From Prosopocoilus inquinatus (taxonomy: Eukaryota; Arthropoda; Insecta; Coleoptera; Lucanidae), in assembly GCA_036172665.1 (NCBI GenBank), contig CM069870.1, forward strand, positions 43,916,001 through 43,980,000: DNA of 64,000 nt. The letters are read 5' to 3'. The notes under the pieces were generated by a model. The model had not been told where the DNA came from, made no database searches, and worked only from the letters and a program-made list of their open reading frames with translations. This document shows, in pieces, positions 12,645 through 24,100 of this stretch (position 1 is the first letter of the stretch; the number at the start of each line of letters is the position of its first letter). The translations under genes and the position numbers were made by a program.

Positions 12645-12793
12645 GTTGTTCCTGTGATGTATCTAATCGATCCTTACTTATCTATCATGTTATTTGACGT
12701 TTGGATGGACTCCAGTAACCCTGACGTGAGATACGAAGTTCTCGGACGCAGCAGAAGCTGGAAATAGTTTTAAACGAAACAACACGCATTAGC
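12645..12793 (+). repeat. Representative satellite monomer (149 bp)
   Basis: This copy is close to the most common form and serves as a coordinate reference (monomer position 1 is the G of GTTGTTCC). Landmarks in order are GTTGTTCCTGTGATG (1-15), the ATCGAT palindrome (22-27), CATGTTATTTGACG (42-55), GGATGGACTCCAGTAA (59-74), GTGAGATACGAAG (82-94), GACGCAGCAGAAGCTGG (101-117), TTTTAAACGAAACAACACG (124-142). Its composition is 41% GC. Variable positions are concentrated at 33-40 (TTATCT, TCATCT, TCATAT, TAGCTACT), 52-60 (GACGTTTGG, GGCGTTTCG), 72-80 (AACCCTGA, AACTCTAA, AGCTCTGA, AAGTCTGA) and 90-104. At 149 bp, the unit is about one nucleosome core length. Confidence 0.95.
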
Positions 12794-13109
12794 GTTGTTC
12801 CTGTGATGTATCTAATCGATCCTTACTTATCTATCATGTTATTTGACGTTTGGATGGACTCCAGTAACCCTGACGTGAGATACGAAGTTCTCGGAGGCAG
12901 CAGAAGCTGGAAATAGTTTTAAACGAAACAACACGTATTAGCGTTGTTCCTGTGATGTATCTAATCGATCCTTACTCATCTATCATGTTATTTGACGTTT
13001 GGATGGACTCCAGTAACTCTGATGTGAGATACAAAGTCTTTGGACGCAGCAGAAGCTGGAAATAGTTTTAAACGAAACAACACGCATTAGCGTTGTTCCT
13101 GTGATGTAT

Positions 13110-15915
13110 CTAATCGATCCTTACTTATCTATCATGTTATTTGACGTTTGGATGGACTCCAGTAACCCTGACGTGAGATACGAAGTTCTCGGAGGCAGCA
13201 GAAGCTGGAAATAGTTTTAAACGAAACAACACGTATTAGCGTTGTTCCTGTGATGTATCTAATCGATCCTTACTTATCTATCATGTTATTTGACGTTTGG
13301 ATGGACTCCAGTAACCCTGACGTGAGATACGAAGTTCTCGGAGGCAGCAGAAGCTGGAAATAGTTTTAAACGAAACAACACGTATTAGCGTTGTTCCTGT
13401 GATGTATCTAATCGATCCTTACTCATCTATCATGTTATTTGACGTTTGGATGGACTCCAGTAACTCTGATGTGAGATACAAAGTCTTTGGACGCAGCAGA
13501 AGCTGGAAATAGTTTTAAACGAAACAACACGCATTAGCGTTGTTCCTGTGATGTATCTAATCGATCCTTACTTATCTATCATGTTATTTGACGTTTGGAT
13601 GGACTCCAGTAACCCTGACGTGAGATACGAAGTTCTCGGAGGCAGCAGAAGCTGGAAATAGTTTTAAACGAAACAACACGTATTAGCGTTGTTCCTGTGA
13701 TGTATCTAATCGATCCTTAATCATCTATCATGCTATTTGACGTTTGGATGGACTCCAGTAACTCTAATGTGAGATACGAAATTTTCGGACGCAGCAGAAG
13801 CTGGAAATAGTTTTAAACGAAACAACACGCATTAGCGTTATTCCTGTAATGTATCTAATCGATCCTTACTTATCTATCATGTTATTTGACGTTTGGATGG
13901 ACTCCAGTAACCCTGACGTGAGATACGAAGTTCTCCTACGCAGCAGAAGCTGGAAATAGTTTTAAACGAAACAACACGCATTAGCGTTGTTCCTGTGATG
14001 TATCTAATCGATCCTTACTTATCTATCATGTTATTTGACGTTTGGATGGACTCCAGTAACCCTGACGTGAGATACGAAGTTCTTGGAGGCAGCAGAAGCT
14101 GGAAATAGTTTTAAACGAAACAACACGTATTAGCGTTGTTCCTGTGATGTATCTAATCGATCCTTACTCATCTATCATGTTATTTGACGTTTGGATGGAC
14201 TCCAGTAACTCTGATGTGAGATACAAAGTCTTTGGACGCAGCAGAAGCTGGAAATAGTTTTGAAGGAAACAACACGTATTAGCGTTGTTCCTGTGATGTA
14301 TCTAATCGATCCTTACTCATCTATCATGTTATTTGACGTTTGGATGGACTCCAGTAACTCTAATGTTTGATACAAAATTTTTGGACGCAGCAGGAGCTGG
14401 AAATAGTTTGAAACGAAACAACACGTATTGGCGTTGTTCCTGTGCTGTATCTAATCGATCCTTACTCATATATCATGTTATTTGGCGTTTCGATGGACTC
14501 CAGTAGCTCTGATGTGAGATACGACGTTTTCGGTCGCAGCAGAAGCTGGAAATAGTTTTAAACGAAACAACACGTATTAGCGTTGTTCCTGTGATGTATC
14601 TAAACGATCCTTACTCATCTATCATGCTATTTGACGTTTGGATGGACTCCAGTAACTCTAATGTGAGATACGAAATTTTCGGACGCAGCAGAAGCTGGAA
14701 ATAGTTTGAAACGAAACAACACGTATTAGCGTTGTTCCTGTGATGTATCTAATCGATCCTTACTTATCTATCATGTTATTTGACGTTTGGATGGACTCCA
14801 GTAACCCTGACGTGAGATACGAAGTTCTCGGAGGCAGCAGAAGCTGGAAATAGTTTTAAACGAAACAACACGTATTAGCGTTGTTCCTGTGATGTATCTA
14901 ATCGATCCTTACTTATCTATCATGTTATTTGACGTTTGGATGGACTCCAGTAACCCTGACGTGAGATACGAAGTTCTCGGAGGCAGCAGAAGCTGGAATT
15001 ATTTTTAAACGAAACAACACGTATTAGCGTTGTTCCTGTGATGTATCTAATCGATCCTTACTCATCTATCATGTTATTTGACGTTTGGATGGACTCCAGT
15101 AACTCTGATGTGAGATACAAAGTCTTTGGACGCAGCAGAAGCTGGAAATAGTTTTAAACGAAACAACACGCATTAGCGTTGTTCCTGTGATGTATCTAAT
15201 CGATCCTTACTTATCTATCATGTTATTTGACGTTTGGATGGACTCCAGTAACCCTGACGTGAGATACGAAGTTCTCGGAGGCAGCAGAAGCTGGAAATAG
15301 TTTTAAACGAAACAACACGTATTAGCGTTGTTCCTGTGATGTATCTAATCGATCCTTAATCATCTATCATGCTATTTGACGTTTGGATGGACTCCAGTAA
15401 CTCTAATGTGAGATACGAAATTTTCGGACGCAGCAGAAGCTGGAAATAGTTTTAAACGAAACAACACGCATTAGCGTTATTCCTGTAATGTATCTAATCG
15501 ATCCTTACTTATCTATCATGTTATTTGACGTTTGGATGGACTCCAGTAACCCTGACGTGAGATACGAAGTTCTCGGACGCAGCAGAAGCTGGAAATAGTT
15601 TTAAACGAAACAACACGCATTAGCGTTGTTCCTGTGATGTATCTAATCGATCCTTACTTATCTATCATGTTATTTGACGTTTGGATGGACTCCAGTAACC
15701 CTGACGTGAGATACGAAGTTCTCGGAGGCAGCAGAAGCTGGAAATAGTTTTAAACGAAACAACACGTATTAGCGATGTTCCTGTGATGTATCTAATCGAT
15801 CCTTACTCATCTATCATGTTATTTGACGTTTGGATGGACTCCAGTAACTCTGATGTGAGATACAAAGTCTTTGGACGCAGCAGAAGCTGGAAATAGTTTT
15901 GAAGGAAACAACACG
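13110..15915 (+). repeat. 11-monomer duplication within block A
   Basis: Monomers from about 13.11-14.28 kb recur in order at about 14.75-15.92 kb, offset 1639 bp (11 x 149). A marker is CGATCCTTAATCATC at 13711 and 15350, followed in both by the GTTATTCCTGTAATG monomer. The copies are told apart by TTCTCCTACGC and TTCTTGGAGG in the first, against TTCTCGGACGC and TTCTCGGAGG in the second, and by GGAATTATTTTTAAACG near 14996 in the second. Block B carries the same pair. Confidence 0.8.
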
Positions 15916-17096
15916 TATTAGCGTTGTTCCTGTGCTGTTTCTAATCGATCCTAACTCATGTATCATGTTATTTGGCGTTTCGATGGACTCCAGTAGCTCT
16001 GATGTGAGATACGACGTTTTCGGACGCAGCAGAAGCTGGAAATAGTTTTAAACGAAACAACACGTATTAGCGTTGTTCCTGTGATGTATCTAATCGATCC
16101 TTACTTATCTATCATGTTATTTGACGTTTGGATGGACTCCATTAACCCTGACGTGAGATACGAAGTTCTCGGACGCAGCAGAAGCTGGAAATAGTTTTAA
16201 ACGAAACAACACGTATTAGCGTTGTTCCTGTGATGTATCTAATCGATCCTTACTCATCTATCATGTTATTTGACGTTTGGATGGACTCCAGTAACTCTGA
16301 TGTGAGATGCAAAGTTTTTGGACGCAGCAGAACCTGGAAATAGTTTTGAACGAAACAACACGTATTAGCGTTGTTCCTGTGACGTATCTAATCGATCCTT
16401 ACTCATCTATCATGTTATTTGGCGTTTCGATGGACTCCAGTATCTCTGATGTGAGATACGACGTTTTCGGACGCAGCAGAAGCTGGAAATAGTTTTAAAC
16501 GAAACAACACGTATTAGCGTTGTTCCTGTGATGTATCTAATCGATCCTTACTCATCTATCATGTTATTTGACGTTTCGATGGACTCCAGTAACTCTAATG
16601 TGAGATACGAAATTTTCGGACGCAGCAGAAGCTGGAAATAGTTTTAAACGAAACAACACGCATTAGCGTTGTTCCTGTGATGTATCTAATCGATCCTTAC
16701 TCATCTATCATGTTATTTGACGTTTCGATGGACTCCAGTAACTCTAATGTGAGATACGAAATTTTCGGACGCAGCAGAAGCTGGAAATAGTTTTAAACGA
16801 AACAACACGCATTAGCGTTGTTCCTGTGATGTATCTAATCGATCCTTACTTATCTATCATGTTGTTTGACGTTTGGATGGACTCCAGTAACCCTGACGTG
16901 AGATACGAAGTTCTCGGACGCAGCAGAAGCTGGAAATAGTTTTAAACGAAACAACACGCATTAGCGTTGTTCCTGTGATGTATCTAATCGATCCTTACTT
17001 ATCTATCATGTTATTTGACGTTTGGATGGACTCCAGTAACCCTGACGTGAGATACGAAGTTCTCGGAGGCAGCAGAAGCTGGAAATAGTTTTAAAC

Positions 17097-19480
17097 GAAA
17101 CAACACGTATTAGCGTTGTTCCTGTGATGTATCTAATCGATCCTTACTCATCTATCATGTTATTTGACGTTTGGATGGACTCCAGTAACTCTGATGTGAG
17201 ATACAAAGTCTTTGGACGCAGCAGAAGCTGGAAATAGTTTTAAACGAAACAACACGCATTAGCGTTGTTCCTGTGATGTATCTAATCGATCCTTACTCAT
17301 CTATCATGTTATTTGACGTTTGGATGGACTCCAGTAACCCTGACGTGAGATACGAAGTTCTCGGAGGCAGCAGAAGCTGGAAATAGTTTTAAACGAAACA
17401 ACACGTATTAGCGTTGTTCCTGTGATGTATCTAATCGATCCTTACTTATCTATCATGTTATTTGACGTTTGGATGGACTCCAGTAACCCTGACGTGAGAT
17501 ACGAAGTTCCCGGAGGCAGCAGAAGCTGGAAATAGTTTTAAACGAAACAACACGTATTAGCGTTGTTCCTGTGATGTATCTAATCGATCCTTACTCATCT
17601 ATCATGTTATTTGACGTTTGGATGGACTCCAGTAACCCTGACGTGAGATACGAAGTTCTCGGAGGCAGCAGAAGCTGGAAATAGTTTTAAACGAAACAAC
17701 ACGTATTAGCGTTGTTCCTGTGATGTATCTAATCGATCCTTACTCATCTATCATGTTATTTGACGTTTGGATGGACTCCAGTAAGTCTGATGTGAGATAC
17801 AAAGTTTTTGGACGCAGCAGGAGCTGGAAATAGTTTGAAACGAAACAACACGCATTAGCGTTATTCCTGTAATGTATCTAATCGATCCTTACTTATCTAT
17901 CATGTTATTTGACGTTTGGATGGACTCCAGTAACCCTGACGTGAGATACGAAGTTCTCGGACGCAGCAGAATCTGGAAATAGTTTTAAACGAAACAACAC
18001 GCATTAGCGTTGTTCCTGTGATGTATCTAATCGATCCTTACTTATCTATCATGTTATTTGACGTTTGGATGGACTCCAGTAACCCTGACGTGAGATACGA
18101 AGTTCTCGGAGGCAACAGAAGCTGGAAATAGTTTTAAACGAAACAACACGTATTAGCGTTGTTCCTGTGATGTATCTAATCGATCCTTACTCATCTATCA
18201 TGTTATTTGACGTTTGGATGGACTCCAGTAACTCTGATGTGAGATACAAAGTCCTTGGACGCAGCAGAAGCTGGAAATAGTTTTGAAGGAAACAACACGT
18301 ATTAGCGTTGTTCCTGTGATGTATCTAATCGATCCTTACTCATCTATCATGTTATTTGACGTTTGGATGGACTCCAGTAACTCTGATGTGAGATACAAAG
18401 TCTTTGGACGCAGCAGAAGCTGGAAATAGTTTTAAACGAAACAACACGCATTAGCGTTGTTCCTGTGATGTATCTAATCGATCCTTACTCATCTATCATG
18501 TTATTTGACGTTTGGATGGACTCCAGTAACCCTGACGTGAGATACGAAGTTCTCGGAGGCAGCAGAAGCTGGAAATAGTTTTAAACGAAACAACACGTAT
18601 TAGCGTTGTTCCTGTGATGTATCTAATCGATCCTTACTTATCTATCATGTTATTTGACGTTTGGATGGACTCCAGTAACCCTGACGTGAGATACGAAGTT
18701 CCCGGAGGCAGCAGAAGCTGGAAATAGTTTTAAACGAAACAACACGTATTAGCGTTGTTCCTGTGATGTATCTAATCGATCCTTACTCATCTATCATGTT
18801 ATTTGACGTTTGGATAGACTCCAGTAACCCTGACGTGAGATACGAAGTTCTCGGAGGCAGCAGAAGCTGGAAATAGTTTTAAACGAAACAACACGTATTA
18901 GCGTTGTTCCTGTGATGTATCTAATCGATCCTTACTCATCTATCATGTTATTTGACGTTTGGATGGACTCCAGTAACTCTGATGTGAGATACAAAGTTTT
19001 TGGACGCAGCAGGAGCTGGAAATAGTTTGAAACGAAACAACACGCATTAGCGTTATTCCTGTAATGTATCTAATCGATCCTTACTTATCTATCATGTTAT
19101 TTGACGTTTGGATGGACTCCAGTAACCCTGACGTGAGATACGAAGTTCTCGGACGCAGCAGAATCTGGAAATAGTTTTAAACGAAACAACACGCATTAGC
19201 GTTGTTCCTGTGATGTATCTAATCGATCCTTACTTATCTATCATGTTATTTGACGTTTGGATGGACTCCAGTAACCCTGACGTGAGATACGAAGTTCTCG
19301 GAGGCAACAGAAGCTGGAAATAGTTTTAAACGAAACAACACGTATTAGCGTTGTTCCTGTGATGTATCTAATCGATCCTTACTCATCTATCATGTTATTT
19401 GACGTTTGGATGGACTCCAGTAACTCTGATGTGAGATACAAAGTCCTTGGACGCAGCAGAAGCTGGAAATAGTTTTGAAG
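17097..19480 (+). repeat. 8-monomer tandem duplication specific to block B
   Basis: 17097-18288 and 18289-19480 match at an offset of 1192 bp (8 x 149). Block A has only one copy, at 3400-4591. The rare variant ACGAAGTTCC sits at 3804, 17501 and 18693. The two B copies differ at AAGTCTGA (near 17786) versus AACTCTGA, and at GGATAGACTCC (near 18814) versus GGATGGACTCC. This gain fully explains why the A-to-B offset changes from 13697 to 14889. Confidence 0.92.
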
Positions 19481-20988
19481 GAAACAACACGTATTAGCGT
19501 TGTTCCTGTGATGTATCTAATCGATCCTTACTCATCTATCATGTTATTTGACGTTTGGATGGACTCCAGTAACTCTGATGTGAGATACGAAGTTCTCGGA
19601 CGCAGCTGAAGCTAGAAATAGTTTTAAACGAAACAACACGCATTAGCGTTGTTACTGTGATGTATCTAATCGATCCTTACTTATCTATCATGTTATTTGA
19701 CGTTTGGATGGACTCCAGTAAGTCTGATGTGAGATACAAAGTTTTTGGACGCAGCATAAGCTGGAAATAGTTTTAAACGAAACAACACGTATTAGCGTTG
19801 TTCCTGTGCTGTATCTAATCGATCCTTACCCATGTATCATGTTATTTGGCGTTTCGATGGACTCCAGTAGCTCTGATGTGAGATACGACGTTTTCTGACG
19901 CAGCAGAAGCTGGAAATAGTTTTAAATGAAACAACACGTATTAGTGTTGTTCCTGTGATGTATCTAAACGATCCTTACTCATCTATCATGTTATTTGACG
20001 TTTGGATGGACTCCAGTAACTCTGATGTGAGATACGAAATTTTCGGACCCAGCAGAAGCTGGAAATAGTTTTAAACGAAACAACACGTATTAGCGTTGTT
20101 CCTGTGATGTATCTAATCGATCCTTACTCATCTATCATGTTATTTGACGTTTCGATGGACTCCAGTATCTCTAATGTGAGATACGAAATTTTCGGACGCA
20201 GCAGAAGCTGGAAATAGTTTTAAAAGAAACAACACGCATTAGCGTTGTTCCTGTGATGTATCTAATCGATCCTTACTTAGCTACTATGTTACTTGACGTT
20301 TCGATGGACTCCAGTAACTCTAATGTGAGATACGAAATTTTCGGACGCAGCAGAAACTGGAAATAGTTTTAAACGAAACAACACGCATTAGCGTTGTTCC
20401 TGTGATGTATCTAATCGATCCTTACTTATCTATCATGTTATTTGACGTTTGGATGGACTCCAGTAACCCTGACGTGAGATACGAAGTTCTCGGACGCAGC
20501 AGAAGCTGGAAATTGTTTTAAACGAAACAACACGTATTAGCGGTTTTTCTGTGATGTATCTAATCGATCCTTACTCATCTATCATGTTATTTGGCGTTTC
20601 GATGGAATCCAGTAACTTTGATGTGAGATACGACGTTTTCGGACGCAGCAGAAGCTGGAAATAGTTTTAAATGAAACAACACGTATTAGCGTTGTTCCTG
20701 TGCTGTATCTATTCGATCCTTACTCATATATCATGTTATTTGGCGTTTCGATGGACTCCAGTAGCTCTGATGTGAGATACAAAGTTTTTGGACGCAGCAG
20801 AAGCTGGAAATAGTTTTGAACGAAACAACACGTATTAGCGTTGTTCCTGTGATGTATCTAATCGATCCTTACTCATCTATCATGTTATTTGGCGTTTCGA
20901 TGGACTCCAGTAACTTTGATGTGAGATACGAAGTTCTCGGACGCAGCTGAAGCTAGAAATAGTTTTAAACGAAACAACACGCATTAGC

Positions 20989-21126
20989 GTTGTTACTGTG
21001 ATGTATTTAATCGATCCTTACTTATCTATCATGTTATTTGACGTTTGGATGGACTCCAGTAAGTCTGAAAGTTTTTGGACGCAGCAGGAGCTGGAAATAG
21101 TTTTAAACGAAACAACACGTATTAGC
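20989..21126 (+). repeat. 138-bp monomer with 11-bp internal deletion (copy 3)
   Basis: This is the block B copy, exactly 14889 bp after the block A copy at 6100. It shares the TGTATTTAATCG variant and the CAGCTGAAGCTAG end of the preceding monomer. The deletion is absent from block C and all later blocks, because those derive from the right-hand part of the A/B unit. Confidence 0.95.
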
Positions 21127-24100
21127 GTTGTTCCTGTGCTGTATCTAATCGATCCTTACTCATATATCATGTTATTTGGCGTTTCGATGGACTCCAGTAG
21201 CTCTGATGTGAGATACGACGTTTTCGGACGCAGCAGAAGCTGGAAATAGTTTTAAACGAGACAACACGTATTAGCGTTGTTCCTGTGATGTATCTAATCG
21301 ATAATTACTCATCTATCATGTTATTTGACGTTTGGATGGACTCCAGTAACCCTGACGTGAGATACGAAGTTCTCGGAGGCAGCAGAAGCTGGAAATAGTT
21401 TTAAACGAAACAACACGTATTAGCGTTGTTCCTGTGATGTATCTAATCGATCCTTACTTATCTATCATGTTATTTGACGTTTGGATGGACTCCAGTAACC
21501 CTGACGTGAGATACGAAGTTCTCGGAGGCAGCAGAAGCTGGAAATAGTTTTAAACGAAACAACACGTATTAGCGTTGTTCCTGTGATGTATCTAATCGAT
21601 CCTTACTCATCTATCATGTTATTTGACGTTTGGATGGACTCCAGTAACTCTGATGTGAGATACAAAGTCTTTGGACGCAGCAGAAGCTGGAAATAGTTTT
21701 AAACGAAACAACACGCATTAGCGTTGTTCCTGTGATGTATCTAATCGATCCTTACTTATCTATCATGTTATTTGACGTTTGGATGGACTCCAGTAACCCT
21801 GACGTGAGATACGAAGTTCTCGGAGGCAGCAGAAGCTGAAAATAGTTTTAAACGAAACAACACGTATTAGCGTTGTTCCTGTGATGTATCTAATCGATCC
21901 TTACTCATCTATCATGCTATTTGACGTTTGGATGGACTCCAGTAACTCTAATGTGAGATACGAAATTTTCGGACGCAGCAGAAGCTGGAAATAGTTTTAA
22001 ACGAAACAACACGCATTAGCGTTATTCCTGTAATGTATCTAATCGATCCTTACTTATCTATCATGTTATTTGACGTTTGGATGGACTCCAGTAACCCTGA
22101 CGTGAGATACGAAGTTCTCGGACGCAGCAGAAGCTGGAAATAGTTTTAAACGAAACAACACGCATTAGCGTTGTTCCTGTGATGTATCTAATCGATCCTT
22201 ACTTATCTATCATGTTATTTGACGTTTGGATGGACTCCAGTAACCCTGACGTGAGATACGAAGTTCTCGGAGGCAGCAGAAGCTGGAAATAGTTTTAAAC
22301 GAAACAACACGTATTAGCGTTGTTCCTGTGATGTATCTAATCGATCCTTACTCATCTATCATGTTATTTGACGTTTGGATGGACTCCAGTAACTCTGATG
22401 TGAGATACAAAGTTTTTGGACGCAGCAGGAGCTGGAAATAGTTTGAAACGAAACAACACGTATTGGCGTTGTTCCTGTGCTGTAACTAATCGATCCTTAC
22501 TCATATATCATGTTATTTGGCGTTTCGATGGACTCCAGTAGCTCTGATGTGAGATACGACGTTTTCGGACGCAGCAGAAGCTGGAAATAGTTTTAAACGA
22601 AACAACACGTATTAGCGTTGTTCCTGTGATGTATCTAATCGATCCTTACTTATCTATCATGTTATTTGACGTTTGGATGGACTCCAGTAACCCTGACGTG
22701 AGATACGAAGTTCTCGGACGCAGCAGAAGCTGGAAATAGTTTTAAATGAAACAACACGTATTAGTGTTGTTCCTGTGATGTATCTAAACGATCCTTACTC
22801 ATCTATCATGCTATTTGACGTTTGGATGGACTCCAGTAACTCTAATGTGAGATACGAAATTTTCGGACGCAGCAGAAGCTGGAAATAGTTTTAAACGAAA
22901 CAACACGTACTAGCGTTGTTCCTGTGATGTATCTAATCGATCCTTACTCATCTATCATGCTATTTGACGTTTTTATGGACTCCAGTAACTCTAATGTGAG
23001 ATACGAAATTTTCGGACGCAGCAGAAGCTGGAAATAGTTTTAAACGAAACAACACGCATTAGCGTTGTTCCTGTGATGTATCTAATCGATCCTTACTCAT
23101 CTATCATGTTATTTGGCGTTTCGATGGAATCCAGTAACTCTGATGTGAGATAAAAAGTTTTCGGACGCAGCAGAAGCTGGAAATAGTTTTGAAGGAAACA
23201 ACACGTATTAGCGTTGTTCCTGTGATGTATCTAATCGATCCTTACTCATCTATCATGTTATTTGACGTTTGGATGGACTCCAGTAACTCTGATGTGAGAT
23301 ACGAAATTTTCGGACGCAGCAGAAGCTGGAAATAGTTTTAAACGAAACAACACGCATTAGCGTTATTCCTGTAATGTATCTAATCGATCCTTACTTATCT
23401 ATCATGTTATTTGACGTTTGGATGGACTCCAGTAACCCTGACGTGAGATACGAAGTTCTCGGACGCAGCAGAAGCTGGAAATAGTTTTAAACGAAACAAC
23501 ACGCATTAGCGTTGTTCCTGTGATGTATCTAATCGATCCTTACTTATCTATCATGTTATTTGACGTTTGGATGGACTCCAGTAACCCTGACGTGAGATAC
23601 GAAGTTCTCGGACGCAGCTGAAGCTAGAAATAGTCTTAAACGAAACAACACGCATTAGCGTTGTTACTGTGATGTATCTAATCGATCCTTACTTATCTAT
23701 CATGTTATTTGACGTTTGGATGGACTCCAGTAAGTCTGATGTGAGATACAAAGTTTTTGGACGCAGCAGGAGCTGGAAATAGTTTTAAACGAAACAACAC
23801 GTATTAGCGTTGTTCCTGTGCTGTTTCTAATCGATCCTTACTCATGTATCATGTTATTTGGCGTTTCGATGGACTCCAGTAGCTCTGATGTGAGATACGA
23901 CGTTTTCGGACGCAGCAGAAGCTGGAAATAGTTTTTAACGAAACAACACGTATTAGCGTTGTTCCTGTGATGTATCTAATCGATCCTTACTTATCTATCA
24001 TGTTATTTGACGTTTGGATGGACTCCATTAACCCTGACGTGAGATACGAAGTTCTCGGACGCAGCAGAAGCTAGAAATAGTTTTAAATTAAACAACACGT

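Larger units (their letters stand above)
2446..16142 (+). repeat. Higher-order block A (92 monomers, 13697 bp)
   Basis: Block A is followed directly by block B, whose monomers run in the same order. Early in the block the offset is 13697 bp (for example GATGCAAAG at 2608 and 16305). After block B's internal 8-monomer gain the offset is 14889 bp. Block A contains the second copy of the 33-monomer segment (4907-7134), a 138-bp monomer, a 5-monomer local duplication (8691-10140) and an 11-monomer one (about 13.1-15.9 kb). Differences from B are sparse: 5257 T/G, 7576 T/G, 8021 T/C, 10026 A/G and a few more. No gene or foreign insert is present. Confidence 0.9.
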
